From positions 1 to 64,000 of the forward strand of contig JANUSC010000052.1 of assembly GCA_025200525.1 (NCBI GenBank): DNA of 64,000 nucleotides, written 5' to 3'. The DNA comes from Camellia lanceoleosa (Eukaryota > Streptophyta > Magnoliopsida > Ericales > Theaceae). Positions 11,938 through 24,500 of the stretch are shown here, in pieces. Every line of letters starts with the position of its first letter. Positions within the stretch are counted from its first letter, which is position 1. The notes under the pieces were generated by a model that was given only the letters and a program-made list of their open reading frames with translations, had not been told where the DNA came from and searched no databases. The translations under genes were made by a program, and so were the position numbers.

Positions 11938-12690
11938 AGGTTACCTTCTTTTCGATTAAAAAACATTTGCATGCGTCACGATGTTCCATGCCATCGCTTA
12001 GGTTAGCTTCTTTTGGTTAAAAACATTTCGCGTGCGTCTGCGATGTTCGCCATCTTTGAGTTAAAACATTTGCGTCGCGTCACGATGTTAAATGCCATCA
12101 ACCGGTTAAAAACATTGCGAGGCGTCTGATGTTCATGCCATCGCCGGTTAAAAAAACATTTGCGCGGGCGTCTGTGTTCATCTGCCATCAGCCGGTTACC
12201 TTCTTTAGAGTTAAAAGCTGTTCGCGTGCATTCGATGTTCATACCATCCTTGGTTAAAAACATTTCGCGTATGTTACGATGTTCGCCACCATCAGCCCGG
12301 TTACCTTCCTTCGCCCGGTTAAAAGCATTTCGCGTGCGTCTGATGTTCATACCATCGCTTGATTATATCTTCCTTGATTAAAAACATTTGCGTGCATCTT
12401 GATGTTCATACCATCAGCCGGATTTACCTTCGCTTCGATTAAAAACTTGTTTGGAGTGCGATCAGGGAGTGTTTACACTACTCCTTTGGTTAAAAACATT
12501 TGGGTGTGTCGGTGTTTACACTACCTCCTTTTTAGTTAAAAACATTTGGGGTGTGTCAGGTGTTTTACTACCCTCCTTTTAGTTAAAAACATTGAGGTGT
12601 GTGTCCCGATTAATGCGTACAACTCACTTTTTGGTTAAAAACTTATTTGGAGTGCGTCAGGTGTTCCACCTACACCATCTCCCTTCTGCG
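11938..12690 (+). repeat. Tandem repeat, ~45-62 bp monomer, about 14 copies (element 0)
   Basis: Monomers read GGTTAAAAACATTTGCGTG, then CGTC.GATGTTCATACCATC and a variable GCCGGTTACCTTCTT linker. The last four or five monomers have changed to a GTGTGTCAGGTGTTTACAC form. The array lies between the antisense PMD remnant and the polypurine tract, the usual place of the hypervariable tandem repeats in Tat/Ogre elements. The monomer differs from those in bodies A and B at the same place. Confidence 0.85.
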
Positions 12691-13200
12691 TGCAACGCAT
12701 TAAGTTCGGTTGAGACCTTGGGTGCACCCGAAGGTGCACGGCGGTTGCTCTTAAGCGCCTTTCTGCTTGGCGTCGGCGTAGTTAAGTTTTGCATAATTTT
12801 CTTACATCATTTGCGCATGAAATGTGGTTTTGGATTAAATAATTCCCACGTGTGGGCGTGTTTACTTACTTTTTGTGTTTGAGGTTGATATATACCTTGC
12901 TTTGGTTTGAATGTGGCATTTTCTTTGCATAGCATTTGCGTTTTAAATGTTTTATTACAACCTCATTGCATGATCATAAGTTATGTTCTGCATCATGCAT
13001 ATCACTTGCATCTTACCCTAGAGACTATGCTAGTTTGATTCCTTGCAAAGAGGATCTCGTGGGTAACTTTCTTGTGCCCCATAACCGATTTTTGTCTTGC
13101 TTGTTTGTTTGTCCAAGTTTCGGACCCTTGTCAAAAATATAGTGCGTCTCTAGGCTTTGACATTTCCTCCCATCATTCCATGACTTAGAGGATTACGTCC
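12691..13200 (+). other. 3' untranslated region of element 0
   Basis: No gene. Short blocks are shared with the same position in bodies A and B: GCATGATCATAAGTTATG (about 12,968; also about 36,419 and 51,602), a TTGTCAAAAAT patch, and CTTTGACATT...CCATGACTTAGAG just before the polypurine tract. This supports 13,212 as the start of the 3' LTR of this element. Confidence 0.65.
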
Positions 13201-13211
13201 AAGAGGACAAT
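13201..13211 (+). promoter_or_regulatory. Polypurine tract (plus-strand primer), element 0
   Basis: AAGAGGACAAT directly precedes the LTR start TGTAGACATCCC. Equivalent purine runs precede LTR B (CAAGAGAACGGC, ending 36,601) and LTR C (AAAGAGGGCAA, ending about 51,861). A polypurine tract primes plus-strand DNA synthesis immediately upstream of the 3' LTR. Confidence 0.65.
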
Positions 13212-16200
13212 TGTAGACATCCCATTTTTCACGAGATCCTCAAAGGCTTGGGGCGTCATCATTGTGCATATGATGATTATGTTTTGTTTTGTGTTTGTTT
13301 GAAGCGCCCGAAGTCTTTACGGCGGAATGCCTACTGTCTTTGAATAGCCTTAGACCTTGTCGCTTTACATTGCCTTGTTTTTTGGATCAAAAACTTGGTG
13401 CACAGAACACTTAATGGTGATGCTGTCGGCCACCACAGTATCGACCATAAGCTTGTACTGTTGTCGAAGCCATTAAGCGTGTGATGGAAGCTGATGGTGG
13501 TGGCGGCCACCGATCTCTTTTCTAGATATGTTGTTGATATTTGTTGCTAAATGTGCGAGTTATTGCTAGCTTGGCTGCATCTTCCTACAGCGTATGGTAG
13601 GATGTTTCTAAAGCTCAAAGGCATGTTTTTGTATATATAGGGGGTTTCTCCCCCCGTTTTGAGTTAGAAAATTGAGCAAAACTCTCTTTCTCTCTCTAGA
13701 TTTCTCTCTTTCTCTCTCTCTCTCCCTCTCTTAAGAATTTTATATGCCTAATTGCTTATTTTCTCTACACTTTTGCATACACATCTAAATCGATATACTT
13801 TTACCTTTGACTTTGAGGTTATTTGGGATCTTCTTGGAGCTCTTCAAAAGGTGGTTTTAAGCTTGGTTTTGTGCCTAGAATTACCCTTTGCTTCAAAAAA
13901 GGTAGTTTACTTGCCTTGTCTACTTTTGTTTTACCAAGCTTGTTTTGCCATCTTTTTCTTACTATTTTGGGGGCTAGTTTTGAACAAAGCAAAAACTCTA
14001 TTTTTGTGGCCTAAAAGTCTTCTTTGGTTTTGGGCCTTTTTTTAGTTAAAGTGGATTCGACCTTCTTGCCCATTAGTTTGTAAAAGCTTTTTGTGCCTCT
14101 ATTCATCACTTTCAAATCAACTTTTATGGGCCTTTTAACCCTTTGAATTTCGGAGATTTTTAGTGGCCAAAAACTTATTTTGAAGTCCAAATTTGAAGGG
14201 TAGCCTCTTTCTCCTTGTGTCTTGTTTGCATGCATAGTTAACTTCACATGTTAGCATATTTTTCTAAGCTTCAACAGCTCAAGTCCAACATGTCTTAGCC
14301 CTCACGAAATAACTTTGTTTTTGCTTCTATTTTTAAATTTTGGTTAGTTTTGTTTGAGAATCTTGTTTTGCGGGGTTGTAGTGTAACCCCGTGTATTAGC
14401 TTATGTATTTTTAGCTTTTGCATTGGCTTAAGTCCGGCATGTTTTGGAGACTATATTTAGGGCTATTTGCCTCTATTTTTGGTGGTTAAGCCATTTGAGC
14501 CTTGCATGGCATGGTTGTAGTGTTAATTCATTCACTAGCTTAGTGTTTTTAAAGGCTTTAACTATCATTGGGGTTGAGAGTTAGTTGCATGTTTTAGTGT
14601 TTTTGTCATTCATTTTCGACATTTAATCAATCTCTGCCAATCCCCCTCAATTCTTCACTTTTGATTTGCTTTGAAAGTGGTTTCAAACCATTTGTTTGCC
14701 CTAAGTGTGAAATGGAGGTGATACACCTAATGGTTTAATCCCTTAGGGGTTCATTCAGGGCAATGTAATGCCCTCTTTCATGCTTGAAAGCAACTTGTGG
14801 TTTTAAGCCCTCTTTTTCCATTAGAGGACACTCCTTCCAATGGACTTAATGGATTAGAGGAATGATTTGTTCAATTAAATGAGTAAACAAAATTTTGGCA
14901 AGTAAAAAGAGGCAAGATAAGCATTCTTTTGTGTTGCATTGCATGTGTTCATCGAGGCGTTAATTTGAACACTGTGAGGAAAAATGGGACATTTCATACT
15001 CAAAAGTGATGAAATAATGCCACTTTCATACTGGTCTCCATGCCTTTGATCATACATGATAGAGTGATGGACATTTTGGTCTTGTTTTTGCATTTATTGA
15101 ACTTGCACAATGGTGGTTTCACAAGCCATCATGCAATGAAATTAGCGATTGATGGTTTAATGAACCCAAAAGCTTATCCCTATTTGATTTCCCTATAGAA
15201 AAGGAGGGGCAAAGTGTCAAACAACCCTTGAAATACCTTTGCATTTGCTCTATTTTCTCTCTACATTGCGACAAGGAAGTTCAAACCCGATGGTAGTAGT
15301 AAAGCCCGGACCATCACCGATGTGTTGGCCAGGCCACCAATGATGATAAACGCTACCATTGGTATGGCCCCGGTGGTACCCTAATCGACCACCAATGAAA
15401 AATTGGCCGGTGTATTGGTAAAAGTGGAGCAGAGGTGTTTTGGAAGTAAACCCGGCTTTATTTGGTGCTTTCGTATGTGCAATGCAGGCTTTTGTTAGCA
15501 AAGGGCTTCGATAGCAAAGGCATTGGCTTTTCGGGTGAAAAAAAATTGAGCATGCATACTTGCTAACGCCCCGAAAGATTAGCTAGCTAATTAGTTTAAT
15601 TAGCATTAGATCAGAAATATAATATTTGTAATTAATTAAATTTGTAGCTAATTAAGTACATGTTATGATAATTAGTTAGTTTAACTAGTTAGTCGATGGG
15701 TTAGGTTTGTAGTAATTAGTTAACTAGAATAGTTAATTAGTTTTAGGTTGTAATAATTAGTTGAAAGCTTAAGTAGCATTAACTAGTTGGTTAGCTTATT
15801 TATTAGGACCCTCCTTCATAAGGGCATAATGTTGTAATAAGTGTGCGTGCGTCGATGTGATGCGTGTATGTTTTCCAACCCCACGTCTTTTCTCCCTTTT
15901 ATTTAATTGCTTTCGATGGTTAGATTAGGGACATGTTTTCGTAAACAGCATATCACACTACTTGCATCCATTCATTTGTATGTGCCATGCACAAGGTTTG
16001 GTAGCATCATTCAAACTTCATTGTCATTTCAATACTTCTTTAAATCGTGTTTAATCGCGTATTTGTTAAATCGATTCATCATCGCCATATTAGTAGTCGA
16101 GAGCCTAATATTAAGTGCATTATTGCATGTGTTGCATTAGACATCTTGTATAGTTAGGATCATGCATCTTTCTAACTAGTCTTTTGTTTTGGCTTGGGTA

Positions 16201-16602
16201 CTAGGGGGAGTTTTACGCTTTAGCATACTTGCATTAGTGTGAATGTTGCCATGATTAGCATGCTTGTCATGAGGCTATGTGCTTAAATCTTCAAGCTGCT
16301 TGAATGCACACTACGTGGATGAAGGCTTGTTATTTGAATTGGAATGATTCACTTGAATGTGTATTTTAAGCCCACTTTGTTGAGTGGCAAATCATGTTTT
16401 AAGCCCACTTAGTTTGGTATCAAATCCATATATTTAAAGCCCACTCGGTGGCAACTTCAAACCATTTTTGCAAATAAACATGAGGTTGAATTGTTCCCAA
16501 ATTGGGCAAACTAGTCTATATACTTGCTTGTGCTCATCATCACATAGTAAAAAGCTAGTTTTAATAATCGGAATAAGAACACATAATGTTTTAAAAAAAT
16601 AT
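13212..16602 (+). mobile_element. LTR 0: 3' LTR of element 0, truncated at its 3' end
   Basis: The LTR starts TGTAGACATCCCATTTTTC after a polypurine tract and follows the order of the other LTRs: a U3 of about 0.42 kb, TATA at 13,632, a pyrimidine-rich leader, a body rich in GGTTTTGGCC and TTTTAAGCC words, the TTAATTAG island (15,570-15,800) and GTCTATACTTGCTTGTG (about 16,510). It stops at ACATAATGTTTT, about 330 bp short of the end seen in LTR B, where a second LTR begins. It was probably cut by nested insertion or recombination. Confidence 0.8.
13632..13639 (+). promoter_or_regulatory. TATA box of LTR 0
   Basis: TATATATA lies about 420 bp into the LTR, followed 45-100 bp downstream by CT-rich runs (13,683-13,732) typical of a plant leader. 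Other LTRs have a TATA-like CTATAAGAGG or CTATATA at the equivalent place. Confidence 0.55.
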
Positions 16603-19600
16603 TGTAAAGACACCCCATTTTTTGACGCCCTTAAGACTGAGGCATATGATCACTACTTGGTGATGAAAGGTGTCTTGCGAGTGCAAAAAGTTCGATTTCC
16701 TTTGGCAAAGAGGCGTCCAAATTCCAACCTCACACCGCATTTTTTGACTAAAATGATTTTTAGACCTTAAAACCCTCTCTTTCAAAATATTTTGAAAATG
16801 ATTCTACAATGTTGAGAGGCTGGCATTTTCGATTTAAATGTTCCGGCTTTTTTATTAAACCAAGCAAGGACAAAGCGAGGAATGCATAAAGAAGAGATGT
16901 GAATTTTTGAAAAAAAATCTTCCAAAACACCTTATTTAGAGGTTTGGAGTTGAAGAAAATTGAAGGGCGAGGAAAGAAACCAAGTTGAAGGAAGAAGTTG
17001 GGCATGAACTTGGATTAAAGAGAATCGAACATCCCTGCCTAAAATCGGGGCCTATCTATTTGTACACTTGGACTTCAGCTGACATAGAGGCCACCACCAT
17101 TGGAAAGTGGACTTACCGGGAGCTTCATTTTTCACTCAGAAATCACCTAAAGTCGAGTCGGGATAAGGAGATACAATTGGTTGAAGTTAGGCATGAGATA
17201 CTTGGTTAGCGAGCCAGCTGAGCATTCTTCACTAAAAAGTATATCTCTTTTACACAGTTGGAATTTTGATGTGAGGCTACCACCATTGGAAAAGAAGACT
17301 TCTGGGGCTTGAATTTAGGCACAAGAATGACCTGCAAAGGAGTCCAAAGCCAGCGATATGACCATTTGAAGTTGGACACGGAGGCGGATTTTTCTTTGTC
17401 GGCCACCCGATGAGTGGCCGATTCGGCGAAGTGAGGTTGTCGATATTATAATATGTAATTGAGTAACTTAGCAAGTCGGCCATTGGTGTCCCAAAACTTC
17501 GGATATTTTGTGATATTTCCTTCCAATTGTTTTCATTGCTCGGTATCCCTAGATGAGATATTTTGACCTAAAAGCTCATATATTGCTATATATAGAGGCT
17601 ATATCTCTCATATTGGAAGGTTATCAAATTTTGGGACCCTCTCTCTAAAAGTCCTCTCTCTCTACAATTTCTCTCTCTCTCTTGCCCTTTTGTGCATACA
17701 AGTAGAGATACACTTTTCTGCCTAGACATCCTTAACCAAAAGTTGCTTATCTTTAAATTTGAGATTCCATGGGACCTTATTTGAGCTTTAGAAGGTGATT
17801 TTAGCTTGATTTGAAGTGCCTCATTTGTGCCTAAAAGTGTGCTTGGCTTCAAGAGAGTATAAGACTCACCTTTAAAACTTGTTTTGCATAACTTGTTTTA
17901 CCATCTTTTTGTACTGTTTTTGGCCTGGTTTTCAATTACAAAAACTTCTATTTTTATGGCCTAAAAATGGTGGTTTGAGCCTATTTTGAGTTAGGGGGTG
18001 GTCCACCCTTCTTGTCTCTTCTTGTTAGCTTTTTTTGTGCCATATTTTCATCACGTTCAAAAATAACTTTTTTGGCCTTTTAACCCTTGAATTTGAGAGT
18101 TTTTTTCGATTGAGTGGAAAGCATGTTTTCAGAAGTCCAAAATTGGAGGTTAGCCTCCCTCATACTGATATCATTACTTGCAAGCCTAGATAACAACATG
18201 TGAGCATGTTTTCTAGCATTTTGTACATTTCATTTCAGCATGTTTTAGGCTCCTATTTTGGCATGTTTTCGGCTTTATTTTGGGTTGGTTAGAGCACTTG
18301 AGGCTTGCTTTATTGTGCTTGTGAGTGCAATTGATGCTTGTTAGCCTAGCTTGTACTATGTTTTGGCCTCTTATTCTAGTTATCTTTAGCTTAATTCAAG
18401 CATGTTTTTGGGACTCATTTTTTAGATTGTCTTAGGACTTTTTTGAAGTGTTTTGTACCTTTTGAGCTTTTGAATTGCATGCCTATAGTGTAATGGTCTT
18501 CAGCAGCTCATTGTTTCAAAGCTTTAGCATGAGAGGCTTGAGGTGCTTGCATGTTGTAGTGTTAATGCGCTTTAAAATCTTAGCATCATCTGCGCAATCT
18601 CCTCTATTCTTCACTCTTTTCGATTTGTTTAAGTGACTTGAACCTTGGGTGTGGAATTGTGCAATGCACAGTGGTTTGATTCCTTCGAGTTCATTTGACC
18701 ATGAGGCATCTTTCATGCTCAAGGTACTTATGGTTTAAGCCTACTTTCAGATGTCAGGGGACTCGCCTTGGACTTATATCGATTAAAGGATTGTCGGTAA
18801 TGTAAAATGAGTAAACAAATGAACAAAGTAAAAGAGGCAAGATTAAGCATCTTTGTGTTGCATTGCATGTGTTTGGATCGGACATTAATCCGAACACGAG
18901 AAAAATGGGGCGTTTCATACTCAAAGTGATGAAGCGATGCCGCACCTAACAGTCACCGTCACCACCGATCATGCATGATAAGATTGTGGTGGTCCTTCGA
19001 GTCTTATTTGTGCATTCATTAAACTTGTACAAGCTTGGCTCTCTAGCCATCATGCATTGAAAATGCTTGATTGATAGGTTTGAAGGCCAAGAGTTACCTT
19101 CTCTCTTTGAGTTTGTGACTTAATGATAAGGAGATACTTGATTACACATTCTTGAAAATACATTGTTTTGTCTTTGTTTGCTCTACTGTTGTAGCAAAGG
19201 AGAAAGTCGAGGATGTGGTATGTGCTTAGGCCAGTTTTAGTATTGACGACTACTTAAGGTGGTCGATCGACCGGTTGTAGTAATGTGGCGGCCACTGGCG
19301 GCTGGCCACACCGGTCAATTTTAATGTAAATGTGCTCCTAAGTTGGAAGCGAGAGGCGATACGAGGTTGGCACAATTTTCGGTGATCACGCAACAAGCGA
19401 GAGCATCCGATGGCAAGGCAATGGCATTTTAGGTGGAACAGCAGAACATGCATGCATCCCTACCGCCCACCGAGGCCATTTAATCCTTTTGTTAACTTAT
19501 AATAAGTTAGCTATTCGTTCATACAAGTGTTGTAATTAATTAGCTTAATTACGTTTTGCAATATTTAGCTAGCTTAGACTAGTTGGATTAATTTACTTCA

Positions 19601-20808
19601 AGTGTTGTAATAATTAGCTTAGAATAGTTAATTAATTTTTTGGTTTGTAATAATTAAGCATGACTAGTTAGCTTTTCATTAGGATCCTCCTTCAGTGAGG
19701 TGCTATGTTGTAATAAGTGTCGCGTCGCGATGTGTGCATGTCTTCTAACCCCCATATCTTTGTCCTTTTTATTTAGCCGCTTTCGATGGTTAGATTAGTT
19801 GGTCATGTTTCAATTAGCATACCTTATGCTTGCATGTTTGCATTCATTCATTTGTCTTGCATGCACCGAGGCTTAAAGCGCATCATTAGCGCATTGTCAA
19901 TTCAATACCTTTTGAATATGTGTTTCAAAGCATGTTATCCGTCGATCATGATGCCATATTAGTAAGCCCAGGAAACTATTAATTTCATATTGCATGTATT
20001 TGCATTAGGCATCTTATATTGTTAGAATCATGCATTTTTCTAACTAGTTTTTGTTTTGGCTTGGAGTACTCGGTGAGTTTATGCTTTAGCATACTTGCAT
20101 GAGTGTGATTTTTCATGTTGCCATGATAGCATGCTTGCCATGAAAATTTATTGTAACTTAAATAGATTAAGCGCATGAATGCCTATGGATGAAAGAGCTT
20201 GTTGTTTGAATGGCGGAATGATTCAGCGAATGTAAGATTTAAGCCCCTTTCTTGATGGCAAAATCATGTTTTAAGCCCACATCATGTTTGATGGCAAATG
20301 CACATTTTATAGCCCACTTGCCGAGGGGTATGGCAAATTCAAACCATTTTTGAAAGCTTAAACATCTAGGTTGAATTAGTTTCCAGTCTTCGACTTAGTC
20401 TATACTTGCTTGTGTGCGTCACATAGTAAAATTAACTAATAATCTTGGAATAAGAAAACATGAGTGTTTATAAAAGAGACATATCATGATTAGTAGAGGC
20501 CAATCTTTGATCGAGGACCAAGCGGGGGTGTTCATTTGGGACCTTCCCCTCTACCCATTTTGAGCTTAAACACGACAACTTTGGTGATAGCGGACCGTGG
20601 CCTTTGTACGAGTCAAGGTTTCTAAATTTTCCAAAAAACAAAATATTTAGGTGGCGACTGTCAGCAAGTAGTCCAATTTTAGTATTATTTGGTTTAAATC
20701 GATTTTCAAGATGATTTGCCGGATTGGACTCTTTAGTGTTTATCGATTTCACATTGCACTTTGTGAGATTAGATTGAGAAGCAGTGGCGAAGTGAAAAGG
20801 ACGTGACA
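16603..20808 (+). mobile_element. LTR 0b: long-U3 subfamily LTR (4.2 kb)
   Basis: The LTR begins TGTAAAGACACCCCATTTT and its first kilobase closely follows the minus-strand solo LTR at 56,857-61,166, not LTRs A-C. Shared words include ACGCCCTTAAGAC, GATGAAAGGTGT and CTTAAAACCCTCTCTTTC. TATA lies about 980 bp in, so U3 is twice as long as in LTRs A-C. The rest (TTAATTAG island at 19,500-19,690, TTTAGGTGGCGACTG at about 20,647) is common to all copies. It ends near ACGTGACA and is followed by leader sequence, so it is a 5' LTR. Confidence 0.8.
17586..17595 (+). promoter_or_regulatory. TATA box of LTR 0b
   Basis: CTATATATAG is followed by TATCTCTCATATTGG and a dense CTCTCTCT leader (17,638-17,690). 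The position about 980 bp into the LTR matches the TATA of the solo LTR (60,055-60,063 on the minus strand), supporting a common long-U3 subfamily. Confidence 0.55.
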
Positions 20809-21532
20809 CAGGGATTTAGAGAGACAGCTCAAGCTCATGATATGTTGTTTTTATCTATACTTATGTATTTCTTTCCATTGCATTTACATCGGTGCACCTA
20901 AGTCACGGTGTTTGCCATCTACTATTCTGGCCGGTTTCTTGGGGAGAGCTTGCTTGGAAAAACTTAAAAAATTTGTGGGGTTCGACTTTACCATTATAGG
21001 AACACAACCCTTGGATCTGGACTACCCATTTGTCTTAGTTTGATCCTCCTTTAAACTTCTCGGTGATAGGTCACGAGGTATATTAGGTAGTCTTCTTTGA
21101 GGTACCCTTTTTGACCAATCGACCTAGTTGCATATCTCGAAGCCATAAGTGCAAAAAACAAGGACAGTTGCTTACACGAATGTAGGATTGTGTAAAGCCA
21201 CTTGTTGTGTATAGTGAATCCCTAGTTCCTATGAAACTAGGATAAATAACCCTACCCATCATAGGGTGTTTTGGCTCTCAATTAAGCGGTATGTGCTTTC
21301 TGATGAAACTATATAGGGATGTCGTGTCGATTGCAAAGTTAGTTTTTTCGATTTTGGGGCAAAATACGATAAAAGATCATTCGGCTATGCTCATATACGA
21401 TACAGTGAAATCAAACTGAGAGTCTTTGTCACATTTTCTCTTTTGCAAGGTAGTCCTGGAACCATAACCCGAAGGCTCCAATATCCCCTAGGTACATTGG
21501 ACTTGTGTTGATAGACTTTGTCAGGTCAGGAG
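20809..21532 (+). mobile_element. Leader (5' UTR) remnant of the LTR 0b element
   Basis: After LTR 0b the sequence reads AGGGATTTAGAG, then CTTATGTATTTCTTTCC, GCCATCTACTATTCTGGCC and CATAGGGTGTTTTGGCTCTC. These match the leaders of body A (25,205-25,600) and body B (40,270-40,670). The leader is interrupted at 21,532 by LTR A. No gag start is reached. The last 150 bp do not match the other leaders by eye. Confidence 0.65.
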
Positions 21533-24500
21533 TGTAGACACCCCATTTTTGACCGTCCTCAAGACTTGGACGTCGCCGCTTGAACACTCGGTGATTATCC
21601 ATGTTTGTGTTTGTTTGGAGTTCGCGGAGTTCTCGCTCTGGCATACTGCCTCAGGACCTCGAACTTGACCGTTTGTGTCACGGTTTTGCACCAAACACTT
21701 GTGTTTTGCCTTTGAGGCGGGAATGCCTTCGGTAACCCCACATACCACCGCATTTGTGGCTAGAGGCCACCGGTGGCTTTAGTTTCCACAAGCACTATAT
21801 TGTGCGGTCGGCACTCTTTGTGCGGTCGGCCTCTTTTGGCAAAAAAATGACCATTTGCCCAGTAAGCTCACTTCTGTTGCTTTTAGAGATATTTTTAGGC
21901 AATTTGTTTGGCTCTTGTTTCCCCTCCATACTGCGTGTATGGAGGGATGAACTCACTGAATGACTTAGTTTGTAAGTCTTTGTTGCCCTATAAGAGGAAG
22001 GCTCTTCTTCTTGACTTCGGGTTGGACTTTTGAGAAGTTTTCAGCCATTTTAGACAGAGAGGAAGTTCTGGTTTAGGTTAGAGAATATATATCTATCCTA
22101 TATCTATCCTTCTCTTGTAAAACTAGGTGTTTTGTGCCTTACTTTTGCACACTAGCACCTAGTATTTCACCTTTTCTTTTAGGGCCGAGAGGTTCTAGAG
22201 GTTGGTTTTGGTGATTCTTGGTTGGTTTTGAGCTCAAAGAAGCCCTGACACCAAGCTTTGTGAAAGAGGTCTACAAGGGTGAGCCACTAGTCCTCTTTTC
22301 CTCATTTTTTGTACCTTGTTTTTTGCTTGCTTTAAAACAGTTTTTGTGCTTAGTCCACAACACATAAAAGTTCTGTTTTTAGGCCCTCTTTATTGTTCAT
22401 TAAGAGTGTTTTGTGGTTTGAGCAAGTTTGATCACTCCTAGACCTTGAAAAGGGCACTTTTTGTGCTATTTTGTGAGAGATCCGAGATTTTGGTGATAGG
22501 GTCTCTTCACCACTGAAATCTTGAGGATTTGGTGGTGGCATCTGTAAAGTCTCAAAGGGAGGGCCACCCCTCTCATGATGTCCTTGAAAAGGGCAAGTTT
22601 GCCTCTTGAGAGAGCACCATGCTTGAGTGTGTGTTGAGTATGCTTGAGTTGTTTCCATGCTTATATTGCCATGATATAACATGCCTCTAAGTTGGTTTTG
22701 GTCTCCTATGCATGCTTAGTATAGTTGCCTTGTAATGCCTCTTATTGCTTTAACATGCCTAGGTTGTGTGCCTCCATTTCTAGCATGTTTTAGGCTCACA
22801 TCCATGAAGCTTGTATGCTTATTTTGCCATGTATGAGGTCTGTCCATGGTCATTTTGGTCGACCATGACTTGTGTTCCATGTCCTCTTTATGTTTGGTTT
22901 GTTGGCTTTAAGGGTACAAGTGTATAGCATGCCTTGCTTGCATTGTCTTTGATGGTTTGGAACCACTTCATATGCTATTTCAGTCCTTAGAAGTGCTTGT
23001 ATGTTTACATTGCATGCTTCTTTGTGACTTCTTAAGCTTTCGCATGCTCCATGTTTGAGCCTTATCGCATGCCTTTGAATTTAAGCTTCTTAGATGCCAT
23101 CAAAGTGGTCCTTTGGACCCTATTTTGACATGCTAAAAAAATCTGTTTTGGGTAGATCAATGCATGCCATAATTGCTTTGTCTTGGTTTGGTTCAAACAC
23201 CCATTGACTAGCCTTAAGCCTAGGCCATTTGCATGCCGTTTGGCATGCTTCATTGCATGATTTGGCATCATGTTTAACTTGAATTTCAGAGCTTTAAGTG
23301 CATACTAGTTGCCCATGTTTGGCCTCTTCAAGTGTGCATAAGAGTTGCTTTTGTATGCCTAAGTCTTGTGCCTTAACACTTGCATGTGTGTGTGTGCATT
23401 TGTTCTCATTTTCTAGGCACTTTAGCCCTTGATTTTAGGCCCATTTTGAGTTGCCTAATTCATGTATAAGTCCATCCCTCTTGTGGTTTGCATGCTTGCA
23501 TTATATGCTTGTTTGTATGCTTGCATAGACACATGACATTGTACATCTTGCATGCCTAGATGACATGCTTAGGTTTGCACCACATTGACATGCATGCCAA
23601 GCCTCTTGAAGTGAGTTTGATAGAGGTTTGGCACCCTTTTGTGCCTATGTGTCTTACATGCATTTGAAAGTGAAGTTGCACTCTTGGTTCTTAGGGCCAT
23701 CATGCATGGAAATGCGCGATTGGTGGTCCGGGAATCGAACACATGCCCTATGAGTCAATGACATGATAGGAAATGTGTTTGGTGCATAAATAGCTTGGAT
23801 TGTATTGCCATGCTTGTTGTTGTCCTCTAACGTGGTCTGCGAGTTCTGAGAATTTTGTCTTTGGCGTAGGCACTATTTAGTCTGACCGGCCAATTGGCAA
23901 CCCGATAGCTTCATTTAGTGCAGTGGCCATATCTTTAGCCGGTGGTTCTCTGCTGACGGTGGTACTCCCCAATGCTGAGAGGCACTCTGGGATTTTGGCA
24001 ATTTCTAAGAAGGATAGCGAGGAAAGCGAGCACACTTGCATGACGGTGCGATTCGGCGAGTCGAACGCAGCGTGCATCGGACCCTCATCCGAGGCCATTC
24101 TTTGCTTAATTAGATTAATTAATTTATTTAATTAATTTAGTTAATTGTAATATTTAATTAGCTTGTGTAGTTAATTAGTTATTCGTTGGTGTATTATTCT
24201 TTTGGTCCCTCGGCGAGGCAAAAATGTAATGAGTGTGCGTGAGTGGGTGTATGTCTTCCAACCCCCATTTCTTTCTAACCCTTTTATTTACACCTTATGG
24301 TAGATTAGGGCACATTCAAATTAGCATACCTTATGCGATGCATGCGTGCATACATGCATTTGTTTACATGCAGGGCTCGGTACATCATACAAAGCGCATT
24401 GTATTTTCAATTCCAAATTGAATATATGCTATCGATCGCATTTCACAATGCCATGTTTAGGGTTAGTTGAGCCTACTCTAGATTACATCTCGTGTGTGGT

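Noticed and set aside
11938..12690. Regularly spaced repeats that could suggest a CRISPR-like array
   Set aside because: The units are contiguous and degenerate with no unique spacers, and the setting is a plant retrotransposon 3' region.
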